Assembly: GCF_019343495.1 (NCBI RefSeq)
Contig: NZ_CP072549.1
Span: 2,356,001-2,420,000 of the forward strand
Reading direction: 5' to 3'
DNA length: 64,000 nt
Origin: Acinetobacter lwoffii
GTDB taxonomy: Bacteria > Pseudomonadota > Gammaproteobacteria > Pseudomonadales > Moraxellaceae
Shown in pieces: positions 37,985-45,883 of the stretch; position 1 is the stretch's first letter, and each line of letters begins with the position of its first letter. The notes beneath the pieces are model-generated. The model was given only the letters and a program-made list of their open reading frames with translations, was not told where the DNA came from and did no database searches. The position numbers were made by a program, and so were the translations under genes.

Positions 37985-39955
37985 ATGCCTTCCACAAAAC
38001 CATCCTGGTTTGCCAATATCAATCCAAATGTTTTTATTAGTACTGTCGCCATTATTGCGATATTTTTAGCGTTGGTCGTATTTGCACCCGATGCTTTTTC
38101 AGTTTTCACCCAGCAACTGAACCAGTGGATTACCACCTCCTTTAGCTGGTTCTATGTATTGTCGGTGGCGATATTTCTCATCCTTCTGGTTTATATTGCC
38201 CTATCGGATATGGGCAAAATCAAACTGGGACCCGACCATAGCCAGCCGAAATATAGCAGTGCCTCCTGGTTTGCGATGTTATTCACCGCAGGAATGGGGA
38301 TTGGACTGATGTTCTTTGGCGTGGCCGAACCGGTGATGCATTATGTCACGCCACCTGCCGGTGAACCGGAAACTGTACTGGCTGCACAACAATCTATGCG
38401 GGTCACCTTTTTCCACTGGGGCTTACATGCCTGGGCTATTTATACGCTTGTTGGCCTATCCTTGGCTTATTTTGCTTACCGGCATCAATTGCCTTTAAAA
38501 ATCCGTTCGGCCTTGTATCCACTGATTGGTCAAAAGATTTATGGTCCGATTGGAGATGGCGTCGATACCTTTGCCACCATTGGTACGGTATTTGGTGTGG
38601 CCACCACGCTTGGTTTCGGGGTGACCCAAATCAATTCAGGTTTGAACTATTTGTTTGGCATTGAACAGGCACCCAGTACTCAGATCATTTTGATTATTGT
38701 GGTCAGTGCCATGGCGGCTACTTCCGTATTTTTTGGATTAGACAAAGGAATTAAACGTTTATCTGAACTAAATTTGGTACTTGCACTGCTGTTGCTGATT
38801 TTTGTCTTTGTGGCAGGTCCGAGTATTTATCTGTTACAGACAACTATTCAGAATGCCGGCCAGTATGTCTCTAATCTGTTTAGTATGACCTTTAATCTGT
38901 ATGCCTACCAGCCAAGTGGCTGGATTGGGGGCTGGACCATCATGTACTGGGCCTGGTGGATTTCCTGGTCGCCATTTGTTGGGATGTTTATTGCCCGGGT
39001 CTCGGAAGGCCGCAGTATTCGTGAATTTATCGTGGGTGTATTGCTGATCCCGACTGGATTTACCTTGATCTGGATGGGCTTTATGGGCAATGCTGCGCTG
39101 TATAGCATTATGCATGAAGCCAATACCAGCTTGCTAGAAGCAGTTCAACGTGATTCCTCTGTGGCTCTATTCGAATTTTTAGCTAATCTGCCTTTCAGCT
39201 CAGTGACCAGTATCATTGCAACTTTACTGGTGATGCTGTTCTTTGTGACTTCTGCCGATTCAGGAGCATTGGTGACTGATTATCTGACAGCAAAAAGTGA
39301 AAATTCACCGACCTGGCAGCGTCTGTTCTGGACCGTACTCATGGCTTTACTGGCTATCATCCTTTTACTGGCAGGAGGCTTAGAGGCTTTGCAATCGGCC
39401 ACGATCATGAGTGCTTTGCCATTTACATTCATTATGCTGCTGATGTGTTGGGGATTAATCAAAGCCCTACATCTGGATGTCACCAAAATGCATGCACTGC
39501 AAGCCGCACGGATTACCCCGCGTGCGATCCAGAATCCGCGCAGCTGGCAACAGCGCTTAGGCCTGATCATGCATTATCCGCACACTCAGGAAGAGGTGCA
39601 GCAGTATATTCACAATACAGTGAATAAGGCATTTCTCAGCTTTCAAAGTGAATTGAAACGACGCCGATTACACGTGGCGATTAGCCCGCTAGAAGATGGT
39701 ATACAGCTCCGGGTTGATCATCAGGATGAAATTAATTTTATCTATCAGGTCAATGCCACCCAGACGTTAAGTCCAAGCTTTATGTCTGAACTGGAGAATG
39801 CGGGCGTAGATTCCTATCAGGCAGAAGTCTTTTTAAGAGAAGGCGGGCAGGGCTATGATGTGATGGAATGGACGCAAGAAGATCTATTACAGGACATTAT
39901 TGACCAATATGAACGTCATTTGCACTTCTTAAGTCTGGTACGTACGCCTGAGTAA
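37985..39955 (+). CDS. BCCT-family betaine/choline/carnitine transporter
   Basis: A 656-residue secondary transporter with 12 TM helices and a C-terminal cytoplasmic domain of about 150 residues, as in BetT-type proteins. The BCCT signature in TM8 reads MYWAWWISWSPFVGMFIARV followed by SEGRSIREF. The glycine stretch AGMGIGLMFFGVAEP in TM3 marks the substrate path. The very strong GGAGGAGGT lies next to ATG 37985; a TTG start at 37952 is less likely. Substrate (choline or glycine betaine) cannot be decided without betIBA genes nearby, and none are in the window. Confidence 0.9.
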   Translation: MPSTKPSWFANINPNVFISTVAIIAIFLALVVFAPDAFSVFTQQLNQWITTSFSWFYVLSVAIFLILLVYIALSDMGKIKLGPDHSQPKYSSASWFAMLFTAGMGIGLMFFGVAEPVMHYVTPPAGEPETVLAAQQSMRVTFFHWGLHAWAIYTLVGLSLAYFAYRHQLPLKIRSALYPLIGQKIYGPIGDGVDTFATIGTVFGVATTLGFGVTQINSGLNYLFGIEQAPSTQIILIIVVSAMAATSVFFGLDKGIKRLSELNLVLALLLLIFVFVAGPSIYLLQTTIQNAGQYVSNLFSMTFNLYAYQPSGWIGGWTIMYWAWWISWSPFVGMFIARVSEGRSIREFIVGVLLIPTGFTLIWMGFMGNAALYSIMHEANTSLLEAVQRDSSVALFEFLANLPFSSVTSIIATLLVMLFFVTSADSGALVTDYLTAKSENSPTWQRLFWTVLMALLAIILLLAGGLEALQSATIMSALPFTFIMLLMCWGLIKALHLDVTKMHALQAARITPRAIQNPRSWQQRLGLIMHYPHTQEEVQQYIHNTVNKAFLSFQSELKRRRLHVAISPLEDGIQLRVDHQDEINFIYQVNATQTLSPSFMSELENAGVDSYQAEVFLREGGQGYDVMEWTQEDLLQDIIDQYERHLHFLSLVRTPE

Positions 39956-39973
39956 ACGAAGTCATAAAACAAT

Positions 39974-40002
39974 AAAAAAGGACGCAATATGCGTCCTTTT
40001 TT
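39974..40002. terminator. Bidirectional terminator between the BCCT gene and porin 3
   Basis: AAAAAAGGACGCA and TGCGTCCTTTTTT form a perfect symmetric stem. A similar hairpin lies behind the neighbouring porin at 41056-41084. Confidence 0.9.
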
Positions 40003-40023
40003 GATCCAGAACCTAATCAGAAA

Positions 40024-40965
40024 TTAGAAACGGAATTTGGCATTGAACGCACCAAGTTGTGCATCATTTGCGCCATATTTACCATCAGCATAAACGTAGC
40101 TAGCACCTAGTGATACAGCTGGAGTGACGAAGTAGCTCGCATTTAAACCAACTGCAGATGTTGGAACAGTAGCGCTTTTGTAGCTACCATCTGTATAAGA
40201 AACCCCTAGACCAAGTTTAGGCGTTACATAAAGGTCTGTTTTCAGTTGATACATCGTATCTTCGCCAGAAACTAGACCAGCTTCAAAACCAATTGACATG
40301 TCAGTACCATCGATTGGACCTACATATTTAGTTCGTGCTGTAATAGCATCTTTCTTGTCACTAATACTGCGTGCTTCCATCGTAGCACTCATCAAACCAT
40401 TATTTAAAATGTTGAATGTATCCAGAGATTCCGTAGCAGCAATATTCGTATAACCAAGTGCCATCAAGAAATTTGGAGCAACTAGAGCACCAAGCTCAAG
40501 TGCGTAGCGATCGCCAGAATCATCATTTTGAATTAAAGCTGTAAAATCGTTTTTAGCATCAGTTTTAGAATGGTTATAGGATGCGCTTGCATATACAGGC
40601 ACAACATTTGTAGGAATATAGGTTTCACCCTTAATGCCATAAGTTTGTTGTTCTACATCAAATTCTTCATTTATAGTAACTGAATTGCCGCCACCATTAA
40701 CCGTTTGGTTAATATCTGCAGTAAGCTGGCCAAAATTGTAGCCTGCAGAAATACTGCTCGCTTGATTCAAGAAAGCAGCTTCAGCTAATGGTCCTTTAGA
40801 GGTGTCGATATCTTTAAAATAGTAAGTCCCTTGTACCCCAACATTATAGTTACCATCGTTAAGTTCAGCATCGTAATAGCCTACAGTACCTTGAACTTCA
40901 GCTTGGTAGGCTTGGGCACCTGTCACAGCAAATAATAATGCCGATGCTAAATAAACCTTTTTCAT
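40024..40965 (-). CDS. Outer-membrane porin, Omp33-36-like family, paralogue 3
   Basis: A 313-residue secreted barrel protein: signal peptide MKKVYLASALLFAVTGAQA, mature start YQAEVQG, terminal FNAKFRF. It resembles the next gene strongly: GPLAEAAFLNQASS, KGETYIPTNVVPVYASAS, YALELGALVAPNFL, and KDAITARTKYVG. It is therefore a recent tandem duplicate. Relative to the neighbour it has longer inserts in two loops (around residues 65-90 and 280-290). ATG 40965 is chosen because GGA precedes it by 7 bases; ATG 40971 is 6 bases upstream. Confidence 0.85.
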   Translation of the reverse strand: MKKVYLASALLFAVTGAQAYQAEVQGTVGYYDAELNDGNYNVGVQGTYYFKDIDTSKGPLAEAAFLNQASSISAGYNFGQLTADINQTVNGGGNSVTINEEFDVEQQTYGIKGETYIPTNVVPVYASASYNHSKTDAKNDFTALIQNDDSGDRYALELGALVAPNFLMALGYTNIAATESLDTFNILNNGLMSATMEARSISDKKDAITARTKYVGPIDGTDMSIGFEAGLVSGEDTMYQLKTDLYVTPKLGLGVSYTDGSYKSATVPTSAVGLNASYFVTPAVSLGASYVYADGKYGANDAQLGAFNAKFRF

Positions 40966-41055
40966 ACGCATTCCAATTAAATTAATGAAAAAACATTTGA
41001 ATTTTCATGAATAAAAGACAAAAGGTCAACCTTTAATCAGTAGTAAAATTGCTAA

Positions 41056-41084
41056 CAAAAAAGGACACATATCGTGTCCTTTTT
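41056..41084. terminator. Terminator of the Omp33-36 gene
   Basis: AAAAAAGGACAC and GTGTCCTTTTTT stem. Position, flanks and A/T runs parallel the hairpin at 39974-40002, showing the porin duplication included the terminator. Confidence 0.9.
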
Positions 41085-41106
41085 TGATTCAGAATCTAAT
41101 CAGAAA

Positions 41107-41985
41107 TTAGAAACGGAATTTGGCATTTACACCAATCGTTTGTGTATCCAGTGCTTGGCCTTCAGCATTTGCATTTACATAAGATGCGCCAACTGCAACA
41201 GCAGGAGTGATGAAGTAGTTTACGTTCGCGCCCCAAGCTTTGTCTGGAGAACCAGCAAAGCTAGATTCCATATAAGATGCACCAACGCTTAACTGTGGGT
41301 TAAGGAAAAGAGTTGTACCTAAGTTGTAGGCAGTATCTTTGCCATAAACCAGGCCACTTTCAAAACCAATTGACATGTTAGTGCCGTCAATCGCGCCTAC
41401 ATATTTAGTGCGGGCAGTGATTGCATCTTTCTTATCAGCAATGGTTTCTGATTCAAGAGCAGCTTTAGCAACACCGTTGTTGAACATGTTGAAAGCGTCA
41501 TAGGAAGTTTGGTCTGCAACGCTTGTGTAACCTACAGCTACCAGGAAGTTAGGAGCAACTAGAGCACCCAGTTCTAATGCATAACGGTCGCCATTATCAT
41601 CTGTTGGGTTACCAGCTTTGTTATCAGTGATGGTATGGCTATAAGAAGCGCTTGCATAAGCAGGAACAACGTTAGTCGGGATATACGCTTCACCTTTTAC
41701 ACCGAAAGTATGGTGCACAGTGCGATCACCAAATTCTTGTCCGTCTTCGCCGTATGTATAAGCAGCAGAAACATTAGATGCTTGGTTTAAAAAAGCAGCT
41801 TCAGCTAAAGGACCTTTAGAAGCATCAACATTGTTGAAGTAGTAAGTACCTTGAACTGCACCAGTGAAGTCTTGTTCATTCGCAGTATTGTCGATGAACT
41901 CTGATTGACCTTGAACTTCAAATTGATATGCTTGAGCACCGGTCATGGCTAATAATAAAGCAGTGGCTAAACCGAGTTTTTTCAT
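41107..41985 (-). CDS. omp33-36: Outer-membrane porin Omp33-36 (Omp34) orthologue
   Basis: A 292-residue porin. From memory of the Acinetobacter Omp33-36 family, the signal peptide MKKLGLATALLLAMTGAQA, mature YQFEVQGQSEF, DRYALELGALVAPNF and GVNAKFRF match closely. In Acinetobacter baumannii this protein is a water/solute channel linked to host-cell toxicity and, when lost, to carbapenem resistance. ATG 41985 starts at the signal peptide; the longer frame to 42018 adds 11 residues without purpose. It has its own terminator and lies upstream of its duplicate. The right flank is the 1.1-kb gene-free region. Confidence 0.88.
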   Translation of the reverse strand: MKKLGLATALLLAMTGAQAYQFEVQGQSEFIDNTANEQDFTGAVQGTYYFNNVDASKGPLAEAAFLNQASNVSAAYTYGEDGQEFGDRTVHHTFGVKGEAYIPTNVVPAYASASYSHTITDNKAGNPTDDNGDRYALELGALVAPNFLVAVGYTSVADQTSYDAFNMFNNGVAKAALESETIADKKDAITARTKYVGAIDGTNMSIGFESGLVYGKDTAYNLGTTLFLNPQLSVGASYMESSFAGSPDKAWGANVNYFITPAVAVGASYVNANAEGQALDTQTIGVNAKFRF

Positions 41986-42545
41986 GATATTTACCGTTTT
42001 GTTACAAGATGTGTACAACTTTTGAACATATTGTATTGTAACAATTTATTAAGTCAATCCAATTCGAAATCGCTATTTTTTTAAGCTAAATCATTGTATT
42101 AATTTTGTGTAAAATTCAAGTATTAGGCTCCGAAGCTATTTTATATAAAAACTCTTGTATAACAAAAATCTAGACTTTAAATATAGAATCGGGACTAAAG
42201 ATTAAGGAGAAATTATGTTGTTATTTTAATCAATTAATACGATTAATTATATTATATTTATCTATTAAAACAATTAATAATAGGTGAGTTAATTCATAAA
42301 TGTGTCAAGAAGTGCAAAATGTCTGGCGCATCAGGTCTTTGATTGGATTGCTTGATTTTAAAGCATCATCAGCTTGGGTCTTAGAATGGATGTTTGTTTT
42401 TTGAGCTAAATGGGCATGTTTTATAATCTTGACTGAAGCAATCGACTTTACATTTTTAGGGGAATTTTACATAATATGAAAATCAAGTTAGAGTTCACAC
42501 TTTCATAGTGATTTAGCCTGATTCTCCACAATTTTTTGTTTTATC

Positions 42546-42577
42546 GCCCAGCTTTCCCCAAGGTTGGGCTTTTTTTT
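42546..42577 (+). terminator. Orphan terminator 1
   Basis: GCCCAGCTT and AAGGTTGGGC form an imperfect stem around CCCC, followed by eight T. It is a plus-strand terminator with no recognised gene for 1.5 kb upstream on that strand. Confidence 0.75.
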
Positions 42578-42724
42578 GTCCAGTATTTTTTATTTCAGAT
42601 CACTCTGTTTGTGAAAAAACCTTCAACTCAAAACAACATGAGGATAAAGAAATATTATAATAATTTTAAGCACCAAAATAGTGCATATTAAAAAGTAAAA
42701 ATGTAGGTCTAAAATTCAATAGCT

Positions 42725-42763
42725 AAAAAAAACCCCAATTTTCATAGAAAATCGGGGTTTTTT
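42725..42763. terminator. Orphan terminator 2, bidirectional
   Basis: AAACCCCAATTTTC and GAAAATCGGGGTTT stem with a near-symmetric A run and T run, away from any gene on either strand. Confidence 0.75.
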
Positions 42764-43120
42764 CGCCAAAATTTGCGGGTAAACTAAAATATCTGCTGAG
42801 GAATAATTTAACTCGCCCTAATGCGGTGCATTATGCACCTATTTGTTGCAGGTGTAAATAGTGCAGAAAGCAAGTTTTTATATTTTTTTAGCTGCTTAAA
42901 TTCCCTTGTTTTTGTAAGAGTTTATAGGGAATTGTAGTCATGAAACCCTGCATTAACATTTTAAATAAACCAACTTAAGTATCTGAAAAATAATAGATGA
43001 TAAAAATTCATTAAAAACATAAGTGAAGTAAGACTAAAGGCTTTAAGACCATCCTGTTTTATTTGTATAATAATCAATCTATTTAGCTTTGCTTGTCATA
43101 TTGGGGCGTAATACAACAGC

Positions 43121-44827
43121 ATGAATACCTTACGCTCTGAGTGGATCAGTAAACGTTTGTACTGGTCGATGTCGATTATTATTTTATGTTTACTTTGCAT
43201 CTGTATTCCCTTAATTGTGAGTAGCAGTCAAAGTTATTTAAAATCCAGACAAACTTATCAACAATTGAATGCCTTACAGCAGGTCGCTGATCTGGCGAAT
43301 AAAATTTCGCGTGAGCGTGCGCCTGCCAATAAAGCCATGTCCAGTTCGGTGCAGGAATTTGCCCAGCATCAGCAAGAGTTAATCAGCTATCGTCAACAGG
43401 TGGATCGGCAATTGTCCCAGACCGCGGATGTCTTGACGGAGGTCGGGTTTAACAACCTGAGTCAGCAACTTTCACAGCTTGAAAATAGTTTGAAAAAAGG
43501 ACGTGCACAGGTTGATGCCTATACCCGGATGCCACGTCAGCAACGCAGTGCGCAAGAGCTTGATCAGGCAATTCTGGCCATGTTTGCTGCCTGGGAAAGT
43601 TGCCGTGAACTTTTGCGTGACGTGGCGGTGGCTTCAGATAGCTCGTCCACCCCTCTGAATAACTATATCAGCCAGATTCTATTTTTATCTGATTTACGTG
43701 ATCAGGCGGGGCGGGTTGCCTCGTCTATCATGGCGCATGTGACTTTTGAAGCGCCGCTTCCCACTGAAAATATTACCCGTTCTTTACAGACCCAACATCA
43801 GGTGCGTTATTTGTGGGCCTTGATTGATACCATTCAGCCTGTTCAAGATAAAACAGAGGAGTTCATTCGTTTACATCGACGGGTAGAAACCGAGTTTATT
43901 CAGCAAGGCTTACCGATTGTGAGTGAACTGATCAGTGACAGTCTGGAGCAACGTGACTACCGTTTGAGCGGAACAGAGCTGACTGAAGGGATGGTAGATA
44001 AATTTGCGACTGTGGTAGACCTGCAAACTTACCTACTGCAATACAGCAGAGATGCCGCTATTCAGGAAATGAACAGCAATATGCAGCGTTTGATCTGGAG
44101 TGTACTGGTATCGTTGATTTCATTACTGACCGCGATTTCCACCATGGTCTTTGCACGCAAACAGGTATTTTTGCCGCTGATTCAGGCACGCCGCATGTTG
44201 TTGAGTTTGTCTAAAAACTCGGGTCGTCAGAAAATTGATATGCGGCTGCGTGAAGTGAATCATTCTGATTCCTTATTCGCTGCCATTCAGAAATTGCAAC
44301 AGATGTTGCAAGAACGTGATGCGCTAGAGTTCCGTTTAAAGAATATTGCCCATTCCGATTCTTTGACCGGATTATCCAACCGTTTCGCGCTAGAAGAATA
44401 TATTCGTTTTATGGAAAATCAGCCGGGTCAATTGAGCCAAACCTGTTTGATGATTATTGATATTGATCATTTTAAACAGGTGAATGATCAATATGGGCAT
44501 ATTATTGGCGATCAGGTGATTCAGCTGGTGGCCGAGCGTTTAAAGGCCAATGTCCGTGCTACAGATTTGCTGGTACGTTATGGGGGCGATGAATTTCTGG
44601 TGCTGATTGAAAATATCCAGATGCAGCAGGCATTGATTGTGGCCAATAAAATCCGCGCTGAAGTGGCTGAGCGTCATATTGTGACTGCAGCAGGAGACGA
44701 GATTCAGATTTCGGTCAGTATCGGGGTTGCCATTGGTGCCGTGTCGTGGATGGCTTTATTGTCAAATGCAGATGATGCTCTGTTTGCAGCAAAGGCCAAA
44801 GGACGTAATGCGGTGGCTGAGGTTTAG
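43121..44827 (+). CDS. Membrane-bound diguanylate cyclase (GGDEF)
   Basis: A 568-residue inner-membrane protein likely to make cyclic-di-GMP. TM helices at about residues 14-36 and 322-344 enclose a helical periplasmic sensor domain rich in Gln. After a cytoplasmic linker comes the GGDEF domain (about 405-565). It has DSLTGLSNR at the entry and the intact active site GGDEF at residues 488-492. An RxxD inhibitory site (RATD) lies five residues before it, so product inhibition is expected. There is no EAL domain. A three-hairpin repeat begins 18 bases after the stop. Confidence 0.92.
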   Translation: MNTLRSEWISKRLYWSMSIIILCLLCICIPLIVSSSQSYLKSRQTYQQLNALQQVADLANKISRERAPANKAMSSSVQEFAQHQQELISYRQQVDRQLSQTADVLTEVGFNNLSQQLSQLENSLKKGRAQVDAYTRMPRQQRSAQELDQAILAMFAAWESCRELLRDVAVASDSSSTPLNNYISQILFLSDLRDQAGRVASSIMAHVTFEAPLPTENITRSLQTQHQVRYLWALIDTIQPVQDKTEEFIRLHRRVETEFIQQGLPIVSELISDSLEQRDYRLSGTELTEGMVDKFATVVDLQTYLLQYSRDAAIQEMNSNMQRLIWSVLVSLISLLTAISTMVFARKQVFLPLIQARRMLLSLSKNSGRQKIDMRLREVNHSDSLFAAIQKLQQMLQERDALEFRLKNIAHSDSLTGLSNRFALEEYIRFMENQPGQLSQTCLMIIDIDHFKQVNDQYGHIIGDQVIQLVAERLKANVRATDLLVRYGGDEFLVLIENIQMQQALIVANKIRAEVAERHIVTAAGDEIQISVSIGVAIGAVSWMALLSNADDALFAAKAKGRNAVAEV

Positions 44828-44845
44828 TTCAAAAGACTGCTTTCT

Positions 44846-44938
44846 CTACTTTTGAATTGCACAAAAGTAGCAAAATGCATTTGTTCGACTGATGCTAAGT
44901 CCCTTTAGCACAGTCGAACGAGCGACATCCATGTCGCT
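44846..44938 (+). repeat. Three-hairpin intergenic repeat, copy 2
   Basis: H1 is CTACTTTTG and CAAAAGTAG (44846-44854, 44862-44870). A 12-base linker CAAAATGCATTT follows. H2 (44883-44919) pairs GTTCGACTG with CAGTCGAAC, has a bulged A at 44892, then TGCTAA with TTAGCA around a 6-base loop. After one G comes H3, AGCGACAT and ATGTCGCT (44921-44938). Linker lengths, bulge position and H3 match copy 1 at 19310, whereas the H2 stem sequence differs completely. It abuts the broken gene on its right. Confidence 0.82.
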
Positions 44939-44949
44939 AGTCATGTGAT

Positions 44950-45807
44950 CTAATTTTGATAATCTTTGGTTTTGTCTATGAGATAGTTAATAAAATTTGT
45001 GCAGGCAACAAGCATAAATTTGGCATCGATATAAGAAAGATTTGATTCGTCTAACATTGCATGGCGAATACCATCTGCATCTGATGTATACCCATATAAA
45101 GATTTAATACTAGCTTTTAATGCAGGATGTATTGGATATTGTTTTTCAATTTGACCAATTGCATCACCTAAAGTTACTTTGTCTTTCTTTAATATTTTTT
45201 GACACATACCTTCTAATGCCGAAACAGATTCTTTAATTGAATTTCGATAATCAGGATTTTGACGATCAGACATCAGTTTTAAGGCTTGATTAAGATGTTG
45301 TTGCACACCTAAATAAGAATTGGCTTGTTCTAAAGCATTTTCTATGGATTAGATTTCTTGTTAAGATGTTATTTCTGTAACTCTATAATTAATTATTCTA
45401 TACACAGAATTTTCAATTTCTAAACAAGAATTTATTAAAGTAGTAAAAATTTCTTTCTCATCGAGATCGAAAGGAAAATAATCCAAAAATGCTTTAATAA
45501 AGTCGTAAATTTCATACCATTTGTATGTTTCAAAAAATAAAGTGTCAATTTCAGTAATAGTAGATTCTATTGAATATGGGATTTGGTCAATTCTTTTTTT
45601 GAAGTGGCTATGAAATAGTAATTTGAAAAATGACTCTAGATTACTGCCAGAAATAAGATTAGCTCGAGCACGATAAGGGCGAGAATATTTATTAAAAATA
45701 CATTCGCTAATTGTATTCCATAACGAATTTTTTAAGTTTTTATTAATTGATTCTTTCTGAAAAGCGCATTTTGTTTCCCCAACAAATTTAAGAATAGATT
45801 TATTTTT
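44950..45807 (-). pseudogene. Broken AbiJ/HEPN-like gene (abortive-infection family remnant)
   Basis: Reading minus from 45807, one frame runs 148 codons (SINKNLKNSLWNTISE, then SRPYRARANLISG) to TAA at 45363-45361. It meets a second TAA at 45351-45349, then continues in the same frame through LEQANSYLGVQQHL to the stop near 44950. The last part (LMSDRQNPDYRNSIKESVSA and LYGYTSDADGIRHAML) matches the C-terminal region of AbiJ-NTD4-type proteins as I remember them; LKNSLWN fits their N-terminal domain. No start codon remains at the N-terminus. Two in-frame stops plus a missing start indicate a dead gene. A 118-residue product from GTG 45306 is possible but unlikely to be whole. Confidence 0.65.
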
Positions 45808-45810
45808 TTA

Positions 45811-45881
45811 ATCCACCCTAACCCTCCTTTGCGAAAGGAGGGAATTCCTCCTCTTTATCAAAGAGGAGGCTAGGAGGAGAT
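45811..45881. repeat. Double-hairpin palindromic repeat
   Basis: Two perfect hairpins sit side by side: CCCTCCTTT and AAAGGAGGG with a GCG loop (45822-45842), and CCTCCTCTTT and AAAGAGGAGG with an ATC loop (45847-45869). Outer arms ATCCACCCTA and TAGGAGGAGAT pair imperfectly, giving a cloverleaf-like palindrome. Similar CCTCC-rich palindromes are, from memory, dispersed in Acinetobacter genomes. It lies 3 bases after the uvrA stop and directly at the truncated start of the AbiJ-like remnant. Confidence 0.75.
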
Positions 45882-45883
45882 TT

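Larger units (their letters stand above)
42019..43120. other. Gene-free 1.1-kb region with two orphan terminators
   Basis: No protein-coding frame is supported. The left edge contains the porin promoter region. Terminator-like hairpins at 42546-42577 and 42725-42763 have no gene in front of them. A palindrome GGTGCATTATGCACC lies at 42825-42839. A ten-codon frame (42476-42508) with AGGGGAA upstream precedes the first hairpin. The region could encode small RNAs; no known RNA family was recognised. Confidence 0.5.
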
